Below, piece by piece: positions 33,625-43,991 of a stretch of 64,000 bases of DNA. A model generated the notes under the pieces. It made no database searches, was not told where the DNA came from, and saw nothing but the letters and a program-made list of their open reading frames with translations. Each line of letters opens with the position of its first letter. The first letter of the stretch is position 1. The position numbers and the translations under genes were made by a program. Source of the DNA: Cryptomeria japonica (lineage: Eukaryota; Streptophyta; Pinopsida; Cupressales; Cupressaceae); assembly GCF_030272615.1 (NCBI RefSeq), contig NC_081409.1, forward strand, positions 650,970,468-651,034,467. Reading direction: 5' to 3'.

Positions 33625-34989
33625 ATGATAAAGAGGGAAGGTCCTAAGTTTAACAAGGACAACTTTAAAATATGGAAGGACAAGATGAAGATATATATCA
33701 AGATTTTGGGTGCACAACATTGGAACTATGTTGAGAATTCCTATGTAATCCCCTCTGGCAATCTAACCAATTATTAGAAAAGAGAGATACAATAAAATGG
33801 GCAAGTCATGGAAGCCCTTATTAGCAGCTTGTCCGATGTAGAGTTCATTGATGTACAAGATAATGACAATCTGAAAGAAGTATGGGACAAACTGGAATCC
33901 ATTTATGGTAGTGATGAACATGTCAAGCAGGCTAAGGAAGAAAGCCTTAGAGGAAAGTTTGAAGATATGAGGATGGTTGAAGGAGAGACCATTCAACAGT
34001 ATGGCATAAGAATCAAGACAGTGGTTGGAGAGATCAAGAGAACTGGTGGAACAATTGATGATGCCATTGTTGTTAGTAAAGTTCTAAGATCACTTTTACC
34101 GGTCTATGCAATCAGGGTTCCCGCTATTTAGGAGATAAGGTCCATCGACAAAACCAAGGTATCTTTAGACTCTATTATTGCAAAGTTCATTGCATATGAA
34201 TTGAATGGCTATGATGGTAGTATTCAAAAGACTGAGTCATCCTTTAGAGCATCTTCTTCCTCTACACCGACCAAGAAAGGAAAAGAGGTCAGTACCAGTT
34301 ATGAATCCAAGCCAAGAAGAGATATGGACGATGAGGAGATTCTGATGGAGTTTGAAGCTCTTCTTGCCAATAGACTTCCAAAAGGGACCAAAAAATATAG
34401 AGGTAAGCTTCCTCTGAAGTGTTTTTCCTGCAATAAGATAGGACATATAGCTATTAAATGTCCTAATAATGACAATAAGGATAAACTGGAGAGGTTTAGG
34501 ATGTATAAAGGAGTAGGTAGGAGAAATTGTCTTGTTGCAGTGGATGGAGGTGTTACCAGTGAGGAATCTGAGGATGAAAAGAATGAGGACATAGTGTTTA
34601 TGGTTGTCAAGGAAGATTTGTCTGACCAGAAAGCCCTTGTCTCACATATTGACAACTCTAACGAGTTGATAATTGATAGTGAGTGTTCTCACCACATGAC
34701 CGGTGACTAGAGAAAGTTTATGTATCTTGAAGAATATGATGGTGGTGTTGTCTGGTTTGGCACCGATGCACCTTGTATGGTGAATGGAAAAGGATGCATT
34801 TCACTAAATGGAAAGAGCAGTGCGGATGATGTCTACTGGGTGGAAGGTCTTAAGCATAATCTTTTGAGTGTTGCTCAGCTAAACAATAAAGGAATCATTC
34901 CGAAGTTCAAAGGTAGAGTCTGTATAATAATTGGAAAGAGTGGTAAACTTATTACCACTGGTAAGCAGACCAGAGGAAACCTGTTTTAG
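33625..34989 (+). pseudogene. gag: Copia G Gag and protease
   Basis: The ATG at 33625 starts MIKREGPKFNKDNFKIWKDK. The gag core follows in one frame (NLKEVWDKLESIYGSDEHV, LRGKFEDMRMVEGETIQQY), and the zinc knuckle CFSCNKIGHIAIKC is at 34420-34463. The protease motif reads IIDSECSHH: the active-site Asp and Ser are kept but the Gly of D-S-G is Glu. LKHNLLSVAQL ends the domain. Five in-frame stops, four of them TAG, interrupt the reading up to 34710, and a sixth (TAG) ends it at 34987. Confidence 0.85.
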
Positions 34990-35960
34990 TTGAATGTCAA
35001 GATTAGTCAGTGCCTGATGGTGAAATTTGATGACAGTTGGATATGGCATAGGAGACTCCGTCACATAAATTTTGACAATATTGTAAAGGCTAGTAAGATC
35101 AAGGCAGTAAGAGGATTGCCTTTGCTGAACAAAACGGAGAATGTTTTGTGCAGAGAATGCCAACTTGGGAATATGTCTTCCTCAACATTCAAAGGTAAGT
35201 CCTTTTCAGTAGAGAAATTACTTGATCTAGTGCACACCGATTTGTGTGGTCTAATGAAAAGTAGAAGTATTTAGGGAGATCGGTACTTCATGATTCTTAC
35301 CAATGATTTCTCAAGAATGATGTGGTCACATTCTTGAAAGACAAGTCTGAGGCATTCGAAAACTTCAAAGCCTTTAGAGCATTGGTGGAGAAGGAGAGCG
35401 GTAGAAGGATAAAATGCCTAATAACCTATCAAGGAGGTGAATTCACTTCTAGCAAATTCAATAAGTACTGCGAGGAGAATGGGATTAAGAGACAATTGTC
35501 TTCCCCAAGGACACCACAATAGAACAACATAGTAGAAATAAATAATAGGACTGTGGTTAAAGCGGCCAAAACTATGTTGATCCAAGGAAATGTCACTCAC
35601 ACATATTGGAGAGAAGCGGCAAGCACTGTAGTCTACACCATGAACTGGGTACTCATTAAGAAAGGTAAAGACAAAACCCCTTATGAGTACTAGAACGGGA
35701 GAACTCCCAATGTGAGTTATTTCAAAGTGTTTGGGAGAAAATGCTATATCAGGAGAGGTGAGCACCTAAGAAATTTTGATGCTAAGTGTGATGAAGGAAT
35801 ATTTCTGAGATATTCTACTAAAAGAAAAGCTCTCAAGTTCTACAACAAGAAGACTCAGAAGATTGTTGAGAGTATCAATGTTAGGGTTGATGAATCCCCT
35901 AAAAAGCCTAAGGAAACCGGCAACAAGAAAACAAAAGTTGAACCAGGTTTAGCCTTCTAG
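34990..35960 (+). pseudogene. Copia G integrase
   Basis: The zinc region WHRRLRHINFDNI and LCRECQLGN leads to the core with VHTDLCGLM (first Asp kept), a second motif reading ITYQGGEFTS where the S-D of the family is T-Y, and a Glu region V-E-I-N-N-R after a TAG at 35521. The C-terminal part has GIFLRYSTKRKAL. A one-base deletion near 35321 shifts the frame once; the rest is in frame apart from stops. Loss of the second Asp would abolish activity. Confidence 0.82.
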
Positions 35961-36129
35961 GAACCGGTTAAGAAAGAAACAAGTGACAAACATTGGAAAG
36001 ACCTCAGTGTTTCTGTACTATTAGAAGCTTCCATGGGTGAAGAAGAACATGAAGCAGAAAAAGAAGAGGAAAAGCAAGTGGAACCTGCTATAGTCATTCC
36101 CAGGTATGTAAGACTGCATCATGACCCAA

Positions 36130-37745
36130 AGTAGATCATAGGAGACAAAGATGCAGGAATACTTACAAGGAGAAAGGTGAAAGAAAATTCTTGCATGATT
36201 TTAGAATTTGAGCCTAAGATAGCTAGAGAGGCACTTACCGATGAAGACTAGATAAAGGCAATGGAAGAGGAGTTGGACCAAATAGAGAAGAATGCAACAT
36301 GGTCCTTGGTACCCAGACCAGAACACAAGAATGTCATAGGTACTAAATGGGTCTTCACGAATAAGCTGAATGAAGAAGGCACAGTGGTAAGGAACAAGGC
36401 AAGACTTGTATGCAAGGGATATGCTCAGGAAGAAGGAGAAGATTATGGAGAAACATTTGCCCCAGTGGCTAGACTGGAAGGTGTTTGAATGCTACTTGCA
36501 TTTGCAACATTCAAGGGATTTAAGGTATACCAGATGTATGTGAAGTTTTCCTTCTTGAATGGAATCCTGGAGGAAGAAGTGTATATTAAGCAACCAGATG
36601 GGTTTTCTTTGTCAGAAGATAGTGACATGGTGTGCAGATTACATAAGGCCCCATATGGATTGAAACAGGCACCAAGGGCATGGTACGAATGGTTACACTC
36701 TCATTTTTTGAAGATAGGATTTCAGAGAACGTTTGAGGACAACAACATCTACCTCAAATCTGAAGGTGGTCAAATTCTGATATGTGAATTATTTGTAGAT
36801 GATATAATCGTTGGTGGAGATGATAATATGAGTCATGCATTTGCAGATGAGATGAAAAAGGAGTTTGAGATGTCTCTAATTTGAGAGATAAATTTTTTCA
36901 TTGGTCTACAAATTCAACAGATGAAAGAGGGTATCTTCATTACCTAGTCCAAGTATATCAAAGAAGTATTGAAGACCTTTGGCATGGAGGAGAGCAAACC
37001 GGTTGGAACGTCGATGGTGACCGCCTGCAAACTAACAAAGGAGGATGATACAGCATTGGTGGATGAGAAGGAGTACTAGTCAATGATCGATAAGTTGCAC
37101 TATGTGGTCCACAACAGACTGGATATTGCTCATGCAGTGGGCATAGTGGCCCATTTTTAGAAGAGTCCAAGAGAATCCCACTTGGTAGCAGTAAAGAGGA
37201 TTCTGAGATACCTGAAAGGGATAGTTGATTATGGATTGTGGTATCCTTACAATGGTGACTTTGATCTCAAAGTGTTTACCGATGCATATTGGGCAGGTAA
37301 TGTGGATGACTCAAAGAGCACAACTAGTGGAGCGTTCTTCCTCTGTGGAAGACTAGTCTTGTGGACGAGTAAGAAGCAGAGCTGTATTTCCCAGTCTACA
37401 ACTGAAATGGAGTATGTGGCAGCATTTATGAACTACACTCAAGAAATATGGATGAAGCATGTACTAAATGGCTTCAAAGTGATTATATATGAATCGGTGA
37501 GTATATTTTGTGATAATACCAGTGCAATAAATATTTCCAAAAATCTGGTATTGCATGGTAGGACCAAGCATATTGAGCTTAGGTATCATTTCTTGAGAGA
37601 AAAGGTTCAGAATAAGGAGGTTGTGTTAGAATATGTTTCCAGTAAGGAGCAGCTAGTAGACATATTCATTAAGCCCTTACCAAAGACTACATTTACCTAT
37701 TTGAGAGGTGCATTAGGGGTTTTGCCCCTTCATGAATTAAATTAA
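36130..37745 (+). pseudogene. Copia G reverse transcriptase and RNase H
   Basis: RT shows [50 protein letters not shown] (the expected catalytic Asp of Q-M-D-V is Tyr here), LKQAPRAWYE and LFVDDIIVGG. RNase H has VFTDAYWAGNVDDSKSTTSG, QSTTEMEYV and FCDNTSAINIS, ending IFIKPLPKTTF at 37745. Seven TAG or TGA stops lie in frame. It is close to copia-2 in sequence but carries more lesions. Confidence 0.87.
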
Positions 37746-38071
37746 AGATGTGTGCTCCACATCAGTCAGGTACTACTGTGTTAGATCTTGCAAGATTGAT
37801 GTGTTGAAGGATGCTACTGCATAGGGGGAGCACATAGTGGAGCCCAAAAGCTTTTGCCTCCACTTTGGCATTTCTATCAAAGGGGGAGAAGATAAATGTT
37901 TGAAGGCCAATATGCAATGGGAGATGAAATAAGTGGTGTGAGAAGTGATTGAGAAAAGTGCACACTGACCAGTACAGGTGGTGGTGGTGATCTTTTAAGT
38001 TGAACAAGTATATGTTATTGAGAATGATGCAGATACTGAGCAATGATACACTGAGTATTGCCATCAATGCC

Positions 38072-38083
38072 AAAGGGGGAGAT
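38072..38083 (+). promoter_or_regulatory. Copia G polypurine tract
   Basis: AAAGGGGGAGAT directly before the LTR start TGTTGGCA, preceded by ATTGCCATCAATGCC. Confidence 0.88.
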
Positions 38084-39490
38084 TGTTGGCATATGATGAA
38101 GCGGTGATAATGTATGTTGTCATTGATGTCAATAAGTGCTCAAGCAGGTGAACCGGTATGAACCGGTATGAAGATCGAAAGTGGTTATGGTCAACCGGGA
38201 TGGAGTGGACCAGTGTCAGGGTTCACTAAGTGTGACTACTAGTTGGTAGTCTCAGTTGAGCTCTAGGGTTACTGGTTTGGCTTGTGCGGTGCAATCGATG
38301 ATGTTTCGTGACCAGTTAGTTAAGGAATAAGGATAATGATCGAGACACCATGTCAGTTGTGCACACATGAAGGATTTATTTGTGATTCTTGCACGTGAAG
38401 ATTGAATGCATTAAATGCCTACCTTAGGAATGAGCATTTTTCTTAGCAGTGTATGAAGAGCGCGTGATGGGTTATCGATTTTCAGATGCGGTGAAGATTG
38501 GGCGATGAAAAATGTCTTGAGATCTATTTTAGATCATTTCATTCTATGTAATGTGTTTGGATGGTCAGGATTGGATCTCTTGTAAGTGATAACTTGAAAT
38601 ATTTAGGGTTTAGGGTTTATGCTACCGACCTAGTTGTTGTCTATAAGGTCGATGAGTTTTGTTATTGCAGGCATTGGCAAAATTTGTATTTGTGTCCGCG
38701 TGTTGGAGATTTGATACTTGCCGAACCAAAGTGATGAATCTGTAGAGTGTGATTGCAGAAGAGAGGAACTGAAAAGAATATGCCATAGCAAGAAGTGTTG
38801 TTATCAGATTGATGTTTTACCTATTGTCTTCTAACCATTTCAACAAAAGGTAAATCCCTTGACCGGGTAGCTTTAATAGGTTTTGTTGTAAATCCTCTAA
38901 CCGGGTGGCTCAAGGTTATTAAGTTATTTAAATCCTCTAGTGAGGTAACTCCTAACAGGATTTCAACTTTTAACATGGTATATAGCCATCCCTTAACAGC
39001 GTGATCCCTAATAGGATCAGTTCCTAAAAGGACCTTTATTGTAAAGTCTTTAACCAGACTAGGCTCCTAATAGAGCGGACTTCAAAAGAGTTCACAAATA
39101 GCTTGTGGGTATTCATTCCCACTGTGGTTTTTCCCATTTGGGTTTCCATGTGGAAAATCTGTGTGTTATGGGTTGTGAGATTTTCATGTGATGATTGTGT
39201 GGTTTTGGTTAAGGTAGATATGCATACATTGTTAAATGGAGTTGGTATTATTGGTACAACTCATGCATGATTATATCAGTGAAGTAGTTATCAAGGTGTG
39301 AGATCTATTGAATGTTGTCTGAAGTATTTTTTGTTTAATCAGTATAGAAATGGTTAAGTTCAGTGGTGAAGACAACCGGTCAGCTGTGTTTTGATATGAC
39401 AAAGTGTTGAAGCAGTTTTTTGTGTGTATACTGATTCACCCCCCCCTCTCATTACCGGTTAGGACCTTAGTATTTCATCATTATTCATCA
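38084..39490 (+). repeat. 3' LTR of copia element G
   Basis: This 1,407-bp LTR matches the 5' copy at 32159-33553 throughout. A short AACCGGTATG repeat near 38151-38170 is doubled relative to the 5' LTR. It ends TTATTCATCA. Confidence 0.9.
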
Positions 39491-40103
39491 ATTTCAAAGA
39501 ATTTAAATACAAGTTATCAATAATAGTGGTTAAGAAAAACATAGGAATGGTTTTTGGGCCCTTAAATAGTTTTTAGCTTTTGAAAGTTAGGCAAAATCAA
39601 GTTACAACCACAAAAAATAAAAATAAAAAGATAGTTTAAAGCATGGATTGAGAATAGACTAGCATAGAAGGATGCTAGTCTATAAAGCATAAACAATCCC
39701 ATGGAAGAGATAAATCAATGAGCTACGAAGAGGAAAAGATATAGTGATAGCATTGAGTTCATGAAGACCTATCATACCTTATTCATTCTTTTTCACATGT
39801 GAAGTAATGAAAAGGAAATGCTACAACATGTGATGGTGATAGAAGATCACAATCAATAAAAATTTTAAAAATAAGTCATCAAGGTGTTTGTGGAATAATT
39901 TTAAAGGTCCTATGAATAGAGTTTGTAATATAAGAGAAATAATGCCCCTTTTTTCAGTAGGGTATTCCAATGCATAAGAAAATATCCTCATAAACCTTGA
40001 CAACCAAAGGTTAATAGATGATGATCGCTAAAAGGTAAAGAGGGTTATTAGAAGCTAGATCATGATATCTCACAGAACAAAATTTAGAACAAACCAAAAT
40101 GCA
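39491..40103. other. Unassigned DNA right of G
   Basis: I see no gene, LTR end or RNA in this 0.6 kb AT-rich stretch. It lies between the G insertion and the end of a minus-strand LTR. Confidence 0.4.
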
Positions 40104-41063
40104 TGACAGTGTTGAATATCTGGGCAACTGAGAAAGGAAGTGAATTAGTTGACAATAATTTTTTTCTTTAAACTCTTATTCATAGATTGAAAATAACTAG
40201 AAGAGTTAATCAAAGAAGATAAAGCATGAAATCATATGCACAAAACAGATCAGACACATAGAACACTAGAATTTATATGGAAAACCCAAGAAGGGAAAAC
40301 CACAAAGAATGTTAATTCTCAATATAGAAACACCAGTTAAGGTGACACTAGTTAAGGTGATTACAAAGAATGACTCACTACCAAAATTCTCATTGTTGTT
40401 GGGATCACTACCCAAAAAGGTTCACTACCAGAGGGCTCACTGACCAGAAAAAGGCTCACTACCAAAGAGAGAAAGATAAAAGAGAATCTACCACTGGAAG
40501 AAAATTTGCAATGCCAAAATTTCTTTCAATAACAATTTGCAACACAACTCTTACACATCACCTGGATTCTTTCAATCTTGTATATCTTAAACACAAAAAA
40601 TGATGTCAACTCATCCAGATTACACTCATATATATATTGTCTTCGGAAAAACATAATCCTCTAAGTCAACCAAGATAGAGATCTAAGATAGGTCACCGCT
40701 AAATATTTTTGTGGTGGAAAGAAATGAAAAGTATACCACAACACAACATCCCTCATCAAACTCAACAACATGTTACATACATCACCAAATCCAGTCCTAA
40801 AACATTATCCACATGCTATACAATTGCCATTACACAACCTTAAGAACCAAACTAAAATCCTCGACTGTTAGATCAATTTGAACCCAAAATATCACTTAGT
40901 ATCAACAAAACATCTTCTAATAAGCCAAGTCTTCCAGGAAATCACCAAACGACCATCAACATCACATACATACCTATCTTCCACTACTGCTTAATATACC
41001 ACATCTGAACCTAATTGCACCACAAGATTTGACATCAATGACAACATATAACATAATGATAAC
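40104..41063 (-). repeat. LTR with polypurine tract but without its element (split by C)
   Basis: On the minus strand the LTR starts TGTTATCATTATG. Its first six bases are at 48738-48733; element C splits it, and the rest runs from 41058 down to CACTGTCA at 40104. It has the U5 pattern GTGGTTTTCCCTTCTTGGG followed by GGTTTTCC. Immediately upstream on the minus strand (48761-48739) are CCATCAATGAC and AAAGGGGGAGAT, so this is a 3' LTR. All internal sequence beyond that tract is missing. Confidence 0.72.
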
Positions 41064-42219
41064 TATTGGCATTTTTTATGATTATGTTGTGATTGTCATT
41101 GATGGACACACACTTGCTATGAGATCACTTTTTGTATGTATGAGTTATTCTCAACCATTATTTGTTTCAAACCAGTATTATGTTATAGTCTTTAGACTAT
41201 CAGTGTCTTGCAGAATGTGTTTACCGATCTCAAGTGGCATGAGTACCTCAAGTAGTTTGAGGATCTCAAGCGAAATGGAGCAAAGGAACTAGAAGCGACA
41301 GTTATCATTTTCCTAGTCTTCATTTCTGTCAACCGATAATCTATCAAGCCGGTATTACTTTGAGTTACCAACCGGTAATCGATAAAGTTGTATAAACTGG
41401 TAATACTCTATGATGAGTTACCATCCACCGACACTTTGATGGTGATTTTGTGCCATGTTACCAAATGTGTCTAGATACAATGAACCTAGGAACTTGCAAT
41501 GTAATCCTATTGGACCGACATGAAATTAGATTCCTTTTAAGGACATCATGTCTAGGGTTTTAATATGTGTGTAGTTGTTAGGGTTTGTAGTGGTTGATGA
41601 GTTCTTGTATGTGCGATTTTAATAGAAAAGATCAAGTGTGTGTATTGTAACAGAGTGTGGATTTACTGAAGATTGAAGTAATGCTGAAATGCATTAGCAG
41701 TGAGCTATCATGGATCTAACCAAGTGGACTGTGCTATTTGCTAGATCATTCACTTGTTGATTACTTGCATCTTTGACAAGTTAGAAACCCTTAACCGAGT
41801 AGGCCCAGAAAAGCCTTTCTAAATCCTCTAACAAGGTGATTCACATCTGTGGATCTAAAATCCTCTCACAAGGTAGTCTTTAATCAGACTTATCTCCTAA
41901 CATAGATTGAGATTCCTAACAGGATCTGTTTTGGTAAAGAACATTGTATGACCTTAACCGGTCTGGTTACTATTTTGCGGATAGTTACTTGTGAGTTTCA
42001 TCTCACCGTGGTTTTTCCCATTTGAGTTTCCATGTCAAAATCTCTTGTGTTATAGTGATTGTGCTCTTGTGGGTGAATTGCTTACTTTCTATTTGGTTTG
42101 CATTTTTGTTAACCGGTTTGTTAGTTCAACTGCTATATTGGTTTACTGCTAGACTGATAAAGTGTTTGAGTTCAGTAATTTTTGGTATACTAATTCACCC
42201 CCCCTCTTAGTATTCATTA
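41064..42219 (+). repeat. 5' LTR of element C
   Basis: The 1,156-bp LTR pairs with 47555-48732. It ends TATTCATTA, where the 3' copy has TATTCATCA. It includes the U5 pattern CACCGTGGTTTTTCCCATTT and a CACCCCCCCTCTTAG run. Confidence 0.9.
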
Positions 42220-42221
42220 AT

Positions 42222-42235
42222 TGATATTAGAGCCA
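42222..42235 (+). promoter_or_regulatory. Element C primer-binding site
   Basis: TGATATTAGAGCCA is a two-change version of the initiator-Met tRNA complement, right after the LTR. Confidence 0.75.
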
Positions 42236-42269
42236 ACCTTTCTATAAGTCTAACCACTTGCAAGGAGAT

Positions 42270-43549
42270 ATGGGGGAATACACTGTGAAGGAACTTACTC
42301 ATCAGCTCACTCAGAGTAAGCAAGCCTATGATGAACTTAAAGTCAAATATAAGGCCTCTCAGGGAAAAAGAAGAGAGCATGCTAAAAAATCAATGGAGCT
42401 AACTGAAAATAGTTCTTCTGATGAAGCGGACATGGAAGCCCTAGTTCAAGAAGTTGAAAAACTAAATGAGTCCAATGCCAACCTAAGAAGGGAACTTGAA
42501 GGACTAACTATCAGAATGTGTCACGAGCTTGAGAACCAGAGGAAAGATGAAGATCTGGTAAAAGACAAAGATCATGAGATCTCCAAGCTAAAGCAAGAGA
42601 TTAGTTCACTTCCCACTCATCTTCATGAAAATAAAATAGAAAAGGAAGAAATACAAGGTGAACTACACATGGCTATTTCTGAGAATGCAACCTTGAAGGA
42701 ATCCAATGCTTCTATTACCAAAGAACTTACTGAGTCAAAGGAAATACTTGCTAAATTCAATAAGAGCACTATCAAGCTAGAGCAGAAGCTTGAATCAGCT
42801 AAACCAGTAAAGAATACCAATGGACTTGGTTTCTCTGGATATGAGGAAGGTGAGACCTCTGGAACAAAAGATGGAGCATCAAAGAACAACCAACACCAAA
42901 GGATAAAGGTAAGCAAAAGTTCAAACCTATTTGCTTTAATTGTCTCAAGGAAGGACACATTGCTAATGTATATAGAAGTAAGGCTTACAATAACTTTCCT
43001 TATTTTATAAATGATAAGCCTAGACCCAATAGATTCAATGGTAATTGTTATGCATGGAACAAGTTTGGACATAGAGAATTTGAATGCAGGTCTGTCATGC
43101 ACAACATCAAAAGGTATCCTTAAAGGAGTAATGGAGCTTTTTCTAAACCCTCTGGGAACCGGAACCCAAACCGATTTAATACCTATAATTATCAGTCAAG
43201 AAGCAGTGGCTATAAAGTGGCAACTAGATGGAGAGCAACCTGTTTGATCTGTCATGGTAATGGTGACATTGCTGCAACATGCCGAAGGAAGAATGGAAAC
43301 ATGAACAATGAACCTTGGAGAGCACCTAGAATGATTTGCTATCATTGCAACAAACTAGGTCATACAACAAGATTCTGTAGAACGAGAAAGAATAAATCAG
43401 ATGATATACCAGTAACTCCGGAAGAAAAGATTGATGTTGAAATTGTTCAAGTGGATATGAAGAAAACCTGGAAGAAGAAGTCAGAAGAAGCTATTCAAGA
43501 AGAACCAGTTTCTGCACCTAGTGTGGAAGTTGCTGAACCGACAAACTAA
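42270..43549 (+). pseudogene. Element C gag-like protein with four zinc-knuckle units, three decayed
   Basis: The first ATG is at 42270 (MGEYTVKELTHQ). A long heptad-rich coiled coil fills about residues 1-190. A frame change near 42905 leads to four zinc-knuckle units. Unit 1 (FNCLKEGHIANVY) has lost its last Cys, unit 2 (CYAWNKFGH) its second Cys, and unit 3 (CLICHGNGDIAATC) its His. Unit 4 (CYHCNKLGHTTRFC) is intact. One TAA lies between units 2 and 3. The layout matches A and D. Nucleic-acid binding is inferred from the knuckles; I see no copia gag core. Confidence 0.78.
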
Positions 43550-43991
43550 GTATCAGAAAAGCTTAGGGGGAGCAAATGGTGAAATATCTTGAACCCTCGG
43601 TTTAAACTAGTAAAAGACCTTAACCAGTAAGTGATACCTGTCAACTGGCAGAAGACTGGAAACGGTAAAAGGCAAATTAGGGTTTACACCCTAATAGTGG
43701 AGCATTTATTATGGTAGGTGGAGAACTTGTTTAAAATGACTTTTCAAGTCATTTTTCACTTATCAGTTCTCGAGCGAAGAAGTTTTTGTAGCACTGAGCA
43801 ACGAAAAGTGATTTGGATTGTGATTCAAAGAATTCTCAAAATCTTGAAGAAGAATCAGAAGCAAATAATAATCAATCAAGTGTAGAGCACAAAGCAGTAT
43901 TATAGCAACCGAAGGAGTGTGTGACGAAGTGTAATTTGCAAGCTCTAAATTTTGAATTACGAAGGTATTTCTCAAAATCTCTCTGTTTATC
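43550..43991 (+). promoter_or_regulatory. Spacer between gag-like ORF and ORF2 of element C
   Basis: This 442-bp gap holds AGCATTTATT at 43701-43710 and a weak TTTAAAA at about 43731. The ORF2 ATG is 282 bases downstream of the motif. It corresponds to the gap in A and D. Confidence 0.4.

Larger units (their letters stand above)
32159..39490 (+). mobile_element. Ty1/copia retrotransposon 'G', almost full-length
   Basis: Both LTRs are present (32159-33553 and 38084-39490), each TGTTGGCATATGATGAAGCG to TTCATCA or GCATCA, with an initiator-Met PBS and the AAAGGGGGAGAT polypurine tract. The polyprotein order is gag, protease, integrase, RT, RNase H. A single one-base loss near 35321 and 16 in-frame stops are the only lesions I found. 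Flanking bases GTTTT (left) and ATTTC (right) differ at two positions, so the target duplication is decayed or the ends are not original. Termini and tract match those of the non-autonomous elements C and D. Confidence 0.9.

Noticed and set aside
32154-39495. Target duplication for element G
   Set aside because: Flanks GTTTT and ATTTC agree at only three of five bases; I do not claim a duplication.
42623-43102. Minus-strand 159-codon frame
   Set aside because: Antisense to the coiled coil and zinc-knuckle ORF of element C, which has homologues in A and D; no motif of its own.
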